Positions 1 to 9,444 of a stretch of DNA of 64,000 nucleotides are shown piece by piece. Both the position numbers and the translations under genes were made by a program. Origin of the DNA: Persea americana (Eukaryota > Streptophyta > Magnoliopsida > Laurales > Lauraceae); contig JAQQXO010000024.1 in assembly GCA_029852735.1 (NCBI GenBank), positions 310,001 to 374,000 of the forward strand. Direction: 5' to 3'. The notes beneath the pieces are model-generated. The model searched no databases and had not been told where the DNA came from. It saw only the letters and a list, made by a program, of their open reading frames with translations. The first letter of the stretch is position 1. The number at the start of each line of letters is the position of its first letter.

Positions 1-353
1 ACACCCCCCTGAAATACTTTAGAATCATCAATGACGCGTTTCTATCAAAATATAGGCTACTGATTGCAAGAAATACAGGTTTCAATCGAAAAATGCACAA
101 AACCCCAGGACGTTAGTTCCCATGCCCGAATTTTCCTGAGTCCCGTCTTAAAGGAAAAAAGGATTCCCGGAACTTCCCAGAGCGCTTCATTCAACCGAGG
201 ACTTCTTGAAATGCGGTTTGGAGCCAGTGGTTTCGTTGACCCACCATGAACGAGGTTTCGTAATAAAATAGAATAGGAACCGCCCGAAGCACGTATTTCA
301 GACCTGAACAACCCAGAAGCCCATCTAATGCATTCCTTCCCCTTGAATCGCCT
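1..353. repeat. Partial unit at left edge (part of monomer M4)
   Basis: This is the last 353 bases of a unit whose start lies outside the window; it aligns with 3536-3888. It is satellite only. The short open frames on both strands here (for example 57-362 minus and 64-249 plus) recur in every M4 copy and resemble no known protein, so I treat them as chance frames. It carries A at the site GAGCCAGTGG. Confidence 0.97.
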
Positions 354-782
354 GAAACGCATTTGAAAACGAAAAGTATCTCAGATTATCCTGAAATGCG
401 TATTTCAGTATAAAATCGTTGTAAACACAATTCGAACAAAAGACTAGACCGTAATACCCTGATATGACCTAGAATCAACCGGCACGCGCTTGTACCCAAA
501 TACGGGCGATTGATTGCGCATGATTCTTTTGCCAGTCAGAAACATGGCGGAATTCCACGATATTCGCTCTTCAGCCCTATTTTTCCTGAAACCCGTTTTA
601 AAGTAAAAGACACCAAAGAATTTCAAGAGCGCGTCTCCAAACTATGAATAGCGTGAGATGAGGTTCGCAGCCTACAATTTCGCAGATCCACCTAGAATCT
701 CGAACGAACCGCCCGAAATACGGATCTCGGTCTAAAACAACCTTGAAACCCCTGCAATGCATTCGTAACCCTAGAATCGCTC
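354..782. repeat. Satellite monomer M1 (429 bp), exemplar copy
   Basis: It begins at GAAACGCATTT and ends before the homologous anchor GAAAGACATTT at 783. Shared landmarks with the other monomers are a CTCAG-ATAT-CCT segment just after the anchor, a CCTAGAATC core at 468, a CCTGAAACCCGTTTTAAAG stretch near 585, and a CCTAGAATCG core at 770. It is clearly related to M2 but diverged. No gene or RNA gene is visible. The minus-strand frames at 444-626 and 598-801 are chance frames with no recognisable domain. Confidence 0.9.
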
Positions 783-1222
783 GAAAGACATTTGCAGACA
801 AAACGTGTCTCAGAATATCCTAAATCGTGTTTTTCGGCCTAAAATCGTATGAAACGCATCACAGACCAAGAGACCAAATAGGAACACCCCGAAACGCCCA
901 GTAATCATCCAACACGCGTTTTTATCTAAATAGAGGCTCTCGATCGCACGAGATGCGGCTTCCGAAGGGAAACGGCTCTGAATCCCACGAGATTAGCTGT
1001 CAGGCACTAATTTGCCTGAAACCCGTTTTGAAGTAAAAAAAAAAAAAATCAAACTATTTTCCAGAGCACATCATCCAACCACCGCGACCTGCTCGAAACG
1101 CGGTTTACGGCCTACATTTCCCAAGTGGCACTTAAAATCCGGAACAAACTGCGCGACAGACGGGATTCATTCTTAAGAGACCTTGAATCCCACGCATTAC
1201 TTTCCTAACCCTAGAATCACGT
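783..1222. repeat. Satellite monomer M2 (440 bp), exemplar copy
   Basis: It runs from anchor GAAAGACATTT to anchor GAAACTCATTT. It contains the 13-16 nt A-run directly after CCGTTTTGAAGT, and a CpG-rich stretch (about 1080-1170) with CGAAACGCGG and GCGCGACAGACGG. The last 40 bases, AATCCCACGCATTACTTTCC onward, match the end of M3 (3401-3437) almost exactly, which fixes the right-hand LINE junction. No gene is seen. Confidence 0.9.
1035..1048 (+). repeat. Variable A-run (14 nt in unit 1)
   Basis: This is the only site of recurrent length change in the array. Lengths in units 1 to 18 are 14, 13, 14, 14, 13, 14, 15, 15, 15, 14, 14, 16, 14, 15, 15, 14, 14 and 15. The homologous place in M1, M3 and M4 is A-rich too, so this looks like slippage in a native A-rich spot and not the tail of a retroelement. 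Confidence 0.95.
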
Positions 1223-1494
1223 GAAACTCATTTTGAAGGAAACCGCAGCTCGGAATATCTTAAAATGCATATTTCAGCCTAGAATCGTATGAAATGCATT
1301 TCAAACCAAACGTGGAGACAAAGCTCCCCCTGATATACGCTAGAATCGTCAATGACGCGTTTCTATCAAAATATAGGCTACTGATTGCAAGAAATACAGC
1401 TTTCAATCGAAAACGGCACGAAACCCCATGAGATTAGTTCCCATGCCCGTATTTGCCTGATTCCCCTCTCAAAGGAAAATGGATTCCCATAACT
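1223..1494. repeat. Monomer M3, left part before the LINE fragment
   Basis: It is very close to M4 (3438-3711): both carry CTCATTTTGAAGGAAA, GCATATTTCAGCCTAGAATCG, GACGCGTTTCTATC and GGCTACTGATTGCAAGAAATACAG in the same order. Homology to M4 stops after GGATTCCCATAACT at 1494, where LINE coding sequence begins. Confidence 0.93.
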
Positions 1495-2375
1495 GGAAAT
1501 CGGAAACACCTTAGTGCTGCCTCAAGGAATTCTAGCACGACACTATCATAAGCTTTTGCCAGATCAATCTTGACACACATACGGGGAGTCCCTCTCGAAA
1601 GATGAAAATTATGGTTCAAATCTTGTGCCACAAGGATATTGTCAGCAATACTCCGCCCAGGAATGAAAGCCGATTGCATCGGACTCAGAAGTTTCCCAAT
1701 AACTGGCTTCAATCTATGCACCAAGATTCGACTAATAATTTTATACAGCTCATTTGTCAATGAGATAGGCTGAAATTTATCTGGGGATGTGGCATTTTCA
1801 CTCTTTGGGACAAGAACTATAAAAGCGGCCTTTAACCGATTTAGCATCTGCCCAAGCTTAAAGAAATCCGTAACGGCTTCACAGACATCATTCCCAATTA
1901 TAGGCCAAAACACCTTAAAGAAATGAGCATTAAAACCATCTGGCCCAGGAGCCTTATTTGGATTGGAAGCTTTGATCACCTCCTCAATCTCTGAAACTGC
2001 TACTGGAAGTTTTAGGCTCTCAGCATCTTCATCAGACACGTAATTAGAAGGACTAATATAAGAGAGGTCCGGCTGGTGCATATCAACAGTAGGCCCAAGA
2101 AGATTAGAGAAGTAAGATACTAAGACTGCAGCAATACCTTGTGGCTCAGAGAAAGTATTACCTTCCGCGTCTGTGATTTGTGAAATGAATGAATGAGCAT
2201 GTCTCGCACGCAATAACCTGTAAAAATATTTAGAATTTCCATCCCCAAGGTTCACAGCAAGGTCCCGCGAGCGCTGCTTGTGCATGCTTTCCTCTGCTAG
2301 ACTTAATGAATCAAGACCGGTTCTTGCGAACCGTTCTTCTGCCTGGAGGGTAATATTATATGGATCTGTACTCAT
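1434..2375 (-). pseudogene. LINE reverse transcriptase, N-terminal part, fused to satellite
   Basis: The frame is open for 313 codons from an internal ATG, and LINE homology extends a few codons upstream. Motifs: GDGNSKYFY (44-52), NKAPGPDGF (140-148), LVPK (188-191), FQPISLTN (201-208, where the family usually has Arg in place of Gln), QSAFIPGR (234-241), and motif A KIDLAKAYD (269-277) with the first catalytic Asp at 271. LINE sequence ends at about residue 294; the last 19 residues are translated satellite M3. Motif B, the YADD/FADD box and the thumb are absent, so no polymerase activity is possible. The stop is TAA at 1436-1434. Unit 1 has V168, D199 and K228. Confidence 0.92.
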
Positions 2376-2881
2376 TTGGTTTTGAATGGTCTCAAGAAGA
2401 GTCCGGGCCTCATGAAGTCTCGTAGGGAGCGGCTGCTGGTGCTTTCTGCATTCAATAATTTCCTCCTTAGTACCACCCTAAACAAGGGAGTACCACTAAT
2501 CTCTTCCGCCGAAGCCAACTGGACGACACTGCTGAAACCAGGCATTTTTAGCCAATAATTGAAGTATCGGAAATGAGATTTGACGGCAGGAGTTGCATTC
2601 AGCGACAAAAGAATAGGTGAATGATCAGATAGGCTTGGAGGCAGCACTTCATCCTTATCAGTCATGCAAGATGCATTGACAAGAACCCGGTCCAGCTTAC
2701 ATTCGATTCGGGAATCACCCATACTAGAATTAGACCAAGTAAAAGGAGAACCACATAATTTTAAGTCTAGCAAGCCTGCCTCTTGAATACAGTCATTGAA
2801 TTCATGAAGCGCCGAAGCTCTTGGGCTCGCCCCTCCTGTTTTCTTCATGGCTCCATCGAATAGTGTTAAAGCCAACGGCAA
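2372..2881 (-). pseudogene. LINE ORF2 endonuclease C-terminal part plus linker, shifted frame
   Basis: This 169-codon open frame is one base out of register with the EN start and the RT. From about residue 14 it reads as the end of the EN domain: KTGGASPR, FNDCIQEAGLLDL, SPFTWSN (46-51), KLDRVL (62-67) and SDHSPILL (85-92), where the Asp-His pair is the EN catalytic ending. After about residue 150 it leaves the coding register. The RT frame takes over with RLHEARTLLETIQNQ around 2425-2376, so a second, compensating shift lies near 2430. The first codons of the open frame are not LINE sequence in register. Confidence 0.87.
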
Positions 2882-3284
2882 CTACCCAAGGCCGTGTGCA
2901 GTTATTCTTTGAAACAAGTGATTGCCAGAGCTCCCTTCTTTGGATATAGCTGTTGTGTCCATAGCAAGGAGAGAAGAATAACTGAACAGTAGCAAACCTG
3001 ATATCACAATGAATGAGCTGTGCTTCCACATCAAGAACTTGAAGAGTAACAACCCTAGGGTTCCATAGCAGCCAAATCCGAGTAGAGGAACAAATATTAG
3101 CATTAGAAAACTCCAACCATCCATTCGGTGTAATAGAACTTTTAAGACAGTGTGAAGATGAACGCTTAATTTTTTATTCCAAGAGAGCAACTAGAGAGGC
3201 CTTAACAGAAAGAATTTTTCGTCTAACTTCAAGCTGCATAGCAGGTCTGTTGAGGCGCCTTACGTTCCATATCAGAATCGTCAT
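2857..3284 (-). pseudogene. LINE ORF2 endonuclease domain, N-terminal part (broken)
   Basis: Starting at the ATG at 3284, the protein opens with ILIWNVRRLN, the WN-containing first motif of apurinic-type LINE endonucleases. It then reads VASL-LLE and meets a TAA at 3176-3174 (codon 37), where the next family residue is usually polar. The same frame continues after the stop with RIWLLWNP, VLDVEAQLIHC, a YGHN motif (the usual form in plant LINEs), RRELW and VVAVGFNTIR. The last of these corresponds to the family GDFN motif, but the Asp is missing. The frame then shifts between about 2857 and 2841. Intact EN nicks target DNA; this one could not. Confidence 0.87.
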
Positions 3285-3400
3285 GAAGACCGATGCTTGG
3301 TTCCTTCTCCTTGATACGCATGAACTGGTATAATTTTTTCACTTGAGCTTGAAGGAGCCATCTCAGGAAGAAGGCTTTTACCTAAATGATGAATCGATGT
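3281..3400 (-). pseudogene. LINE ORF1 C-terminal tail (truncated)
   Basis: On the minus strand an open frame enters at the satellite junction and runs about 39 codons to a TGA at 3283-3281. Its product is serine- and lysine-rich and has no recognisable domain, as expected for the extreme C-terminus of a plant LINE ORF1 protein (a nucleic-acid-binding coat protein in intact elements). The TGA overlaps the ORF2 ATG as ATGA. The frame and overlap are seen directly; assignment to ORF1 is inferred from position. The same segment is present at the right end of all 18 LINE copies. Confidence 0.6.
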
Positions 3401-3437
3401 AATCCCACGCATTGCTTTCCTAACCCTAGAATCACGT
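3401..3437. repeat. Monomer M3, right remnant after the LINE fragment
   Basis: These 37 bases match the end of M2 (1186-1222) with few changes, showing where satellite sequence resumes. The corresponding stretch of M4 is about 142 bp further on than the left breakpoint predicts, so that much of M3 was lost when the LINE piece was joined in. Confidence 0.9.
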
Positions 3438-3888
3438 AAAACTCATTTTGAAGGAAAACGCAGCTCGGAATATCTTAAAATGCATATTTCAGCCTAGAAT
3501 CGTAGGAAATGCATCTCAAACCAAACTTGGAGACAACACCCCCCTGAAATACTTTAGAATCATCAATGACGCGTTTCTATCAAAATATAGGCTACTGATT
3601 GCAAGAAATACAGGTTTCAATCGAAAAATGCACAAAACCCCAGGACGTTAGTTCCCATGCCCGAATTTTCCTGAGTCCCGTCTTAAAGGAAAAAAGGATT
3701 CCCGGAACTTCCCAGAGCGCTTCATTCAACCGAGGACTTCTTGAAATGCGGTTTGGAGCCAGTGGTTTCGTTGACCCACCATGAACGAGGTTTCGTAATA
3801 AAATAGAATAGGAACCGCCCGAAGCACGTATTTCAGACCTGAACAACCCAGAAGCCCATCTAATGCATTCCTTCCCCTTGAATCGCCT
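3438..3888. repeat. Satellite monomer M4 (451 bp), exemplar copy
   Basis: This is the intact sister of M3 and the best guide to the pre-LINE monomer. It keeps the segment missing from M3, roughly 3710-3850, including CCAGAGCGCTTCATTCAACC and the GACCCACCATGAACGAGG stretch. It holds a constant six-C run at 3539-3544. No gene is visible. Confidence 0.9.
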
Positions 3889-4967
3889 GAAACGCATTTG
3901 AAAACGAAAAGTATCTCAGATTATCCTGAAATGCGTATTTCAGTATAAAATCGTTGTAAACACAATTCGAACAAAAGACTAGACCGTAATACCCTGATAT
4001 GACCTAGAATCAACCGGCACGCGCTTATACCCAAATACGGGCGATTGATTGCGCATGATTCTTTTGCCAGTCAGAAACATGGCGGAATCCCACGATATTC
4101 GCTCTTCAGCCCTATTTTTCCTGAAACCCGTTTTAAAGTAAAAGACACCAAAGAATTTCAAGAGCGCGTCTCCAAACTATGAATAGCGTGAGATGAGGTT
4201 CGCAGCCTACAATTTCGCAGATCCACCTAGAATCTCGAACGAACCGCCCGAAATACGGATCTCGGTCTAAAACAACCTTGAAACCCCTGCAATGCATTCG
4301 TAACCCTAGAATCGCTCGAAAGACATTTGCAGACAAAACATGTCTCAGAATATCCTAAATCGTGTTTTTCGGCCTAAAATCGTATGAAACGCATCACAGA
4401 CCAAGAGACCAAATAGGAACACCCCGAAACGCCCAGTAATCATCCAACACGCGTTTTTATCTAAATAGAGGCTCTCGATCGCACGAGATGCGGCTTCCGA
4501 AGGGAAACGGCTCTGAATCCCACGAGATTAGCTGTCAAGCACTAATTTGCCTGAAACCCGTTTTGAAGTAAAAAAAAAAAAATCAAACTATTTTCCAGAG
4601 CACATCATCCAACCACCGCGACCTGCTCGAAACGCGGTTTACGGCCTACATTTCCCAAGTGGCGCTTAAAATCCGGAACAAACTGCGCGACAGACGGGAT
4701 TCATTCTTAAGAGACCTTGAATCCCACGCATTACTTTCCTAACCCTAGAATCACGTGAAACTCATTTTGAAGGAAACCGCAGCTCGAAATATCTTAAAAT
4801 GCATATTTCAGCCTAGAATCGTATGAAATGCATTTCAAACCAAACGTGGAGACAAAACCCCCCCTGATATACGCTAGAATCGTCAATGACGCGTTTCTAT
4901 CAAAATATAGGCTACTGATTGCAAGAAATACAGCTTTCAATCGAAAACGGCACGAAACCCCATGAGA

Positions 4968-5909
4968 TTAGTTCCCATGCCCGTATTTGCCTGATTCCCC
5001 TCTCAAAGGAAAATGGATTCCCATAACTGGAAATCGGAAACACCTTAGTGCTGCCTCAAGGAATTCTAGCACGACACTATCATAAGCTTTTGCCAGATCA
5101 ATCTTGACACACATACGGGGAGTCCCTCTCGAAAGATGAAAATTATGGTTCAAATCTTGTGCCACAAGGATATTGTCAGCAATACTCCGCCCAGGAATGA
5201 AAGCCGATTGCATCGGACTCAGAAGTTTCCCAATAACTGGCTTCAATCTATGCACCAAGATTCGACTAATAATTTTATACAGCTCATTTGTCAATGAGAT
5301 AGGCTGAAATTTATCTGGGGATGTGGCATTTTCACTCTTTGGGACAAGAACTATAAAAGCGGCCTTTAACCGATTTAGCATCTGCCCAAGCTTAAAGAAA
5401 TCCGTAATGGCTTCACAGACATCATTCCCAATTATAGGCCAAAACACCTTAAAGAAATGAGCATTAAAACCATCTGGCCCAGGAGCCTTATTTGGATTGG
5501 AAGCTTTGATCACCTCCTCAATCTCTGAAACTGCTACTGGAAGTTTTAGGCTCTCAGCATCTTCATCAGACACGTAATTAGAAGGACTAATATAAGAGAG
5601 GTCCGGCTGGTGCATATCAACAGTAGGCCCAAGAAGATTAGAGAAGTAAGATACTAAGACTGCAGCAATACCTTGTGGCTCAGAGAAAGTATTACCTTCC
5701 GCGTCTGTGATTTGTGAAATGAATGAATGAGCATGTCTCGCACGCAATAACCTGTAAAAATATTTAGAATTTCCATCCCCAAGGTTCACAGCAAGGTCCC
5801 GCGAGCGCTGCTTGTGCATGCTTTCCTCTGCTAGACTTAATGAATCAAGACCGGTTCTTGCGAACCGTTCTTCTGCCTGGAGGGTAATATTATATGGATC
5901 TGTACTCAT
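4968..5909 (-). pseudogene. LINE RT fragment (unit 2)
   Basis: 313 codons; it differs from unit 1 by Val168 to Ile, shared with units 3 and 4 and caused by a CpG transition. D199 and K228 are of block I type. Confidence 0.92.
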
Positions 5910-6934
5910 TTGGTTTTGAATGGTCTCAAGAAGAGTCCGGGCCTCATGAAGTCTCGTAGGGAGCGGCTGCTGGTGCTTTCTGCATTCAATAATTTCCTCC
6001 TTAGTACCACCCTAAACAAGGGAGTACCACTAATCTCTTCCGCCGAAGCCAACTGGACGACACTGCTGAAACCAGGCATTTTTAGCCAATAATTGAAGTA
6101 TCGGAAATGAGATTTGACGGCAGGAGTTACATTCAGCGACAAAAGAATAGGTGAATGATCAGATAGGCTTGGAGGCAGCACTTCATCCTTATCAGTCATG
6201 CAAGATGCATTGACAAGAACCCGGTCCAGCTTACATTCGATTCGGGAATCACCCATACTAGAATTAGACCAAGTAAAAGGAGAACCACATAATTTTAAGT
6301 CTAGCAAGCCTGCCTCTTGAATACAGTCATTGAATTCATGAAGCGCCGAAGCTCTTGGGCTCGCCCCTCCTGTTTTCTTCATGGCTCCATCGAATAGTGT
6401 TAAAGCCAACGGCAACTACCCAAGGCCGTGTGCAGTTATTCTTTGAAACAAGTGATTGCCAGAGCTCCCTTCTTTGGATATAGCTGTTGTGTCCATAGCA
6501 AGGAGAGAAGAATAACTGAACAGTAGCAAACCTGATATCACAATGAATGAGCTGTGCTTCCACATCAAGAACTTGAAGAGTAACAACCCTAGGGTTCCAT
6601 AGCAGCCAAATCCGAGTAGAGGAGCAAATATTAGCATTAGAAAACTCCAACCATCCATTCGGTGTAATAGAACTTTTAAGACAGTGTGAAGATGAACGCT
6701 TAATTTTTTATTCCAAGAGAGCAACTAGAGAGGCCTTAACAGAAAGAATTTTTCGTCTAACTTCAAGCTGCATAGCAGGTCTGTTGAGGCGCCTTACGTT
6801 CCATATCAGAATCGTCATGAAGACCGATGCTTGGTTCCTTCTCCTTGATACGCATGAACTGGTATAATTTTTTCACTTGAGCTTGAAGGAGCCATCTCAG
6901 GAAGAAGGCTTTTACCTAAATGATGAATCGATGT
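5029..6934 (-). mobile_element. L1-type LINE fragment, antisense (unit 2)
   Basis: Breakpoints and ORF2 defects match unit 1. The EN C-terminal frame is at 5906-6415 and has a private Ala to Val at residue 96. Residues L25 and L40 are the block I type. Confidence 0.93.
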
Positions 6935-8502
6935 AATCCCACGCATTGCTTTCCTAACCCTAGAATCACGTAAAACTCATTTTGAAGGAAAACGCAGCTC
7001 GGAATATCTTAAAATGCATATTTCAGCCTAGAATCGTAGGAAATGCATCTCAAACCAAACTTGGAGACAACACCCCCCTGAAATACTTTAGAATCATCAA
7101 TGACGCGTTTCTATCAAAATATAGGCTACTGATTGCAAGAAATACAGGTTTCAATCGAAAAATGCACAAAACCCCAGGACGTTAGTTCCCATGCCCGAAT
7201 TTTCCTGAGTCCCGTCTTAAAGGAAAAAAGGATTCCCGGAACTTCCCAGAGCGCTTCATTCAACCGAGGACTTCTTGAAATGCGGTTTGGAGCCAGTGGT
7301 TTCGTTGACCCACCATGAACGAGGTTTCGTAATAAAATAGAATAGGAACCGCCCGAAGCACGTATTTCAGACCTGAACAACCCAGAAGCCCATCTAATGC
7401 ATTCCTTCCCCTTGAATCGCCTGAAACGCATTTGAAAACGAAAAGTATCTCAGATTATCCTGAAATGCGTATTTCAGTATAAAATCGTTGTAAACACAAT
7501 TCGAACAAAAGACTAGACCGTAATACCCTGATATGACCTAGAATCAACCGGCACGCGCTTGTACCCAAATACGGGCGATTGATTGCGCATGATTCTTTTG
7601 CCAGTCAGAAACATGGCGGAATCCCACGATATTCGCTCTTCAGCCCTATTTTTCCTGAAACCCGTTTTAAAGTAAAAGACACCAAAGAATTTCAAGAGCG
7701 CGTCTCCAAACTATGAATAGCGTGAGATGAGGTTCGCAGCCTACAATTTCGCAGATCCACCTAGAATCTCGAACGAACCGCCCGAAATACGGATCTCGGT
7801 CTAAAACAACCTTGAAACCCCTGCAATGCATTCGTAACCCTAGAATCGCTCGAAAGACATTTGCAGACAAAACGTGTCTCAGAATATCCTAAATCGTGTT
7901 TTTCGGCCTAAAATCGTATGAAACGCATCACAGACCAAGAGACCAAATAGGAACACCCCGAAACGCCCAGTAATCATCCAACACGCGTTTTTATCTAAAT
8001 AGAGGCTCTCGATCGCACGAGATGCGGCTTCCGAAGGGAAACGGCTCTGAATCCCACGAGATTAGCTGTCAAGCACTAATTTGCCTGAAACCCGTTTTGA
8101 AGTAAAAAAAAAAAAAATCAAACTATTTTCCAGAGCACATCATCCAACCACCGCGACCTGCTCGAAACGCGGTTTACGGCCTACATTTCCCAAGTGGCGC
8201 TTAAAATCCGGAACAAACTGCGCGACAGACGGGATTCATTCTTAAGAGACCTTGAATCCCACGCATTACTTTCCTAACCCTAGAATCACGTGAAACTCAT
8301 TTTGAAGGAAACCGCAGCTCGAAATATCTTAAAATGCATATTTCAGCCTAGAATCGTATGAAATGCATTTCAAACCAAACGTGGAGACAAAACCCCCCCT
8401 GATATACGCTAGAATCGTCAATGACGCGTTTCTATCAAAATATAGGCTACTGATTGCAAGAAATACAACTTTCAATCGAAAACGGCACGAAACCCCATGA
8501 GA

Positions 8503-9444
8503 TTAGTTCCCATGCCCGTATTTGCCTGATTCCCCTCTCAAAGGAAAATGGATTCCCATAACTGGAAATCGGAAACACCTTAGTGCTGCCTCAAGGAATT
8601 CTAGCACGACACTATCATAAGCTTTTGCCAGATCAATCTTGACACACATACGGGGAGTCCCTCTCGAAAGATGAAAATTATGGTTCAAATCTTGTGCCAC
8701 AAGGATATTGTCAGCAATACTCCGCCCAGGAATGAAAGCCGATTGCATCGGACTCAGAAGTTTCCCAATAACTGGCTTCAATCTATGCACCAAGATTCGA
8801 CTAATAATTTTATACAGCTCATTTGTCAATGAGATAGGCTGAAATTTATCTGGGGATGTGGCATTTTCACTCTTTGGGACAAGAACTATAAAAGCGGCCT
8901 TTAACCGATTTAGCATCTGCCCAAGCTTAAAGAAATCCGTAATGGCTTCACAGACATCATTCCCAATTATAGGCCAAAACACCTTAAAGAAATGAGCATT
9001 AAAACCATCTGGCCCAGGAGCCTTATTTGGATTGGAAGCTTTGATCACCTCCTCAATCTCTGAAACTGCTACTGGAAGTTTTAGGCTCTCAGCATCTTCA
9101 TCAGACACGTAATTAGAAGGACTAATATAAGAGAGGTCCGGCTGGTGCATATCAACAGTAGGCCCAAGAAGATTAGAGAAGTAAGATACTAAGACTGCAG
9201 CAATACCTTGTGGCTCAGAGAAAGTATTACCTTCCGCGTCTGTGATTTGTGAAATGAATGAATGAGCATGTCTCGCACGCAATAACCTGTAAAAATATTT
9301 AGAATTTCCATCCCCAAGGTTCACAGCAAGGTCCCGCGAGCGCTGCTTGTGCATGCTTTCCTCTGCTAGACTTAATGAATCAAGACCGGTTCTTGCGAAC
9401 CGTTCTTCTGCCTGGAGGGTAATATTATATGGATCTGTACTCAT
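8503..9444 (-). pseudogene. LINE RT fragment (unit 3)
   Basis: 313 codons, identical in protein to unit 2 (Ile168, D199, K228); ends in satellite-encoded residues. Confidence 0.92.

Larger units (their letters stand above)
1495..3400 (-). mobile_element. L1-type LINE fragment, antisense (unit 1)
   Basis: This is a 1,906-bp internal piece of a plant LINE. On the minus strand it reads: ORF1 tail (3400-3281), ORF2 start at 3284, endonuclease domain, linker, and RT through motif A, ending just after a Phe-Pro pair at about 1495. There is no poly-A, 3' UTR, RNase H region or later RT motif. The flanks are the two parts of satellite monomer M3, from which about 142 bp are missing compared with M4, and no target-site duplication is seen. 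A complete insertion by target-primed reverse transcription would keep the 3' end, so this is a captured fragment. The element family cannot be named from sequence alone. Confidence 0.93.
354..3888. repeat. Array unit 1 (3,535 bp), block I
   Basis: This is the reference unit for the description: M1 354-782, M2 783-1222, M3 1223-1494 plus 3401-3437, LINE 1495-3400, M4 3438-3888. It is the most distinctive block I member. Private variants include GAATTCCACG in M1 (other units GAATCCCACG), GTGGCACTT in M2 (others GTGGCGCTT), and AAAGCTCCCCC in place of the usual AAAACCCCCCC run in M3. The A-run is 14 nt. Confidence 0.98.
3889..7422. repeat. Array unit 2 (3,534 bp), block I
   Basis: A-run of 13. 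Private changes include GCGCTTATACCC in M1 (others GCGCTTGTACCC) and AAAACATGTCTC in M2 (others AAAACGTGTCTC, a CpG transition). It shares CTCGAAATATC in M3 with units 3 and 4 only. Confidence 0.98.

Noticed and set aside
57..362. 101-codon minus frame and 61-codon plus frame in M4, recurring in every unit
   Set aside because: They overlap on opposite strands of satellite DNA, have no domain, and are present only because the satellite is repeated.
444..801. 60- and 67-codon minus frames in M1
   Set aside because: No recognisable domain; the frames overlap and lie wholly in satellite monomer sequence.
1035..1048. A-run as the poly-A tail of a plus-strand SINE or LINE
   Set aside because: The other monomers are A-rich at the same homologous spot, and no retroelement body precedes it.
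2317..2338. Inverted repeat ACCGGTTC-TTGC-GAACCGTT as a regulatory hairpin
   Set aside because: Short, imperfect and inside RT coding sequence; likely chance.
2376..2558. 60-codon plus-strand frame opposite the EN/RT linker
   Set aside because: Shadow of the LINE coding strand; no homology of its own.
3048..3062. AACCCTAGGGTT palindrome and TAACCCTAG motifs as telomeric repeats
   Set aside because: Isolated single motifs, one inside EN coding sequence; no tandem TTTAGGG array is present.
2882..3190. 102-codon hydrophobic minus frame that looks membrane-like
   Set aside because: It is the wrong reading frame of the endonuclease region, whose true frame gives clear EN motifs.
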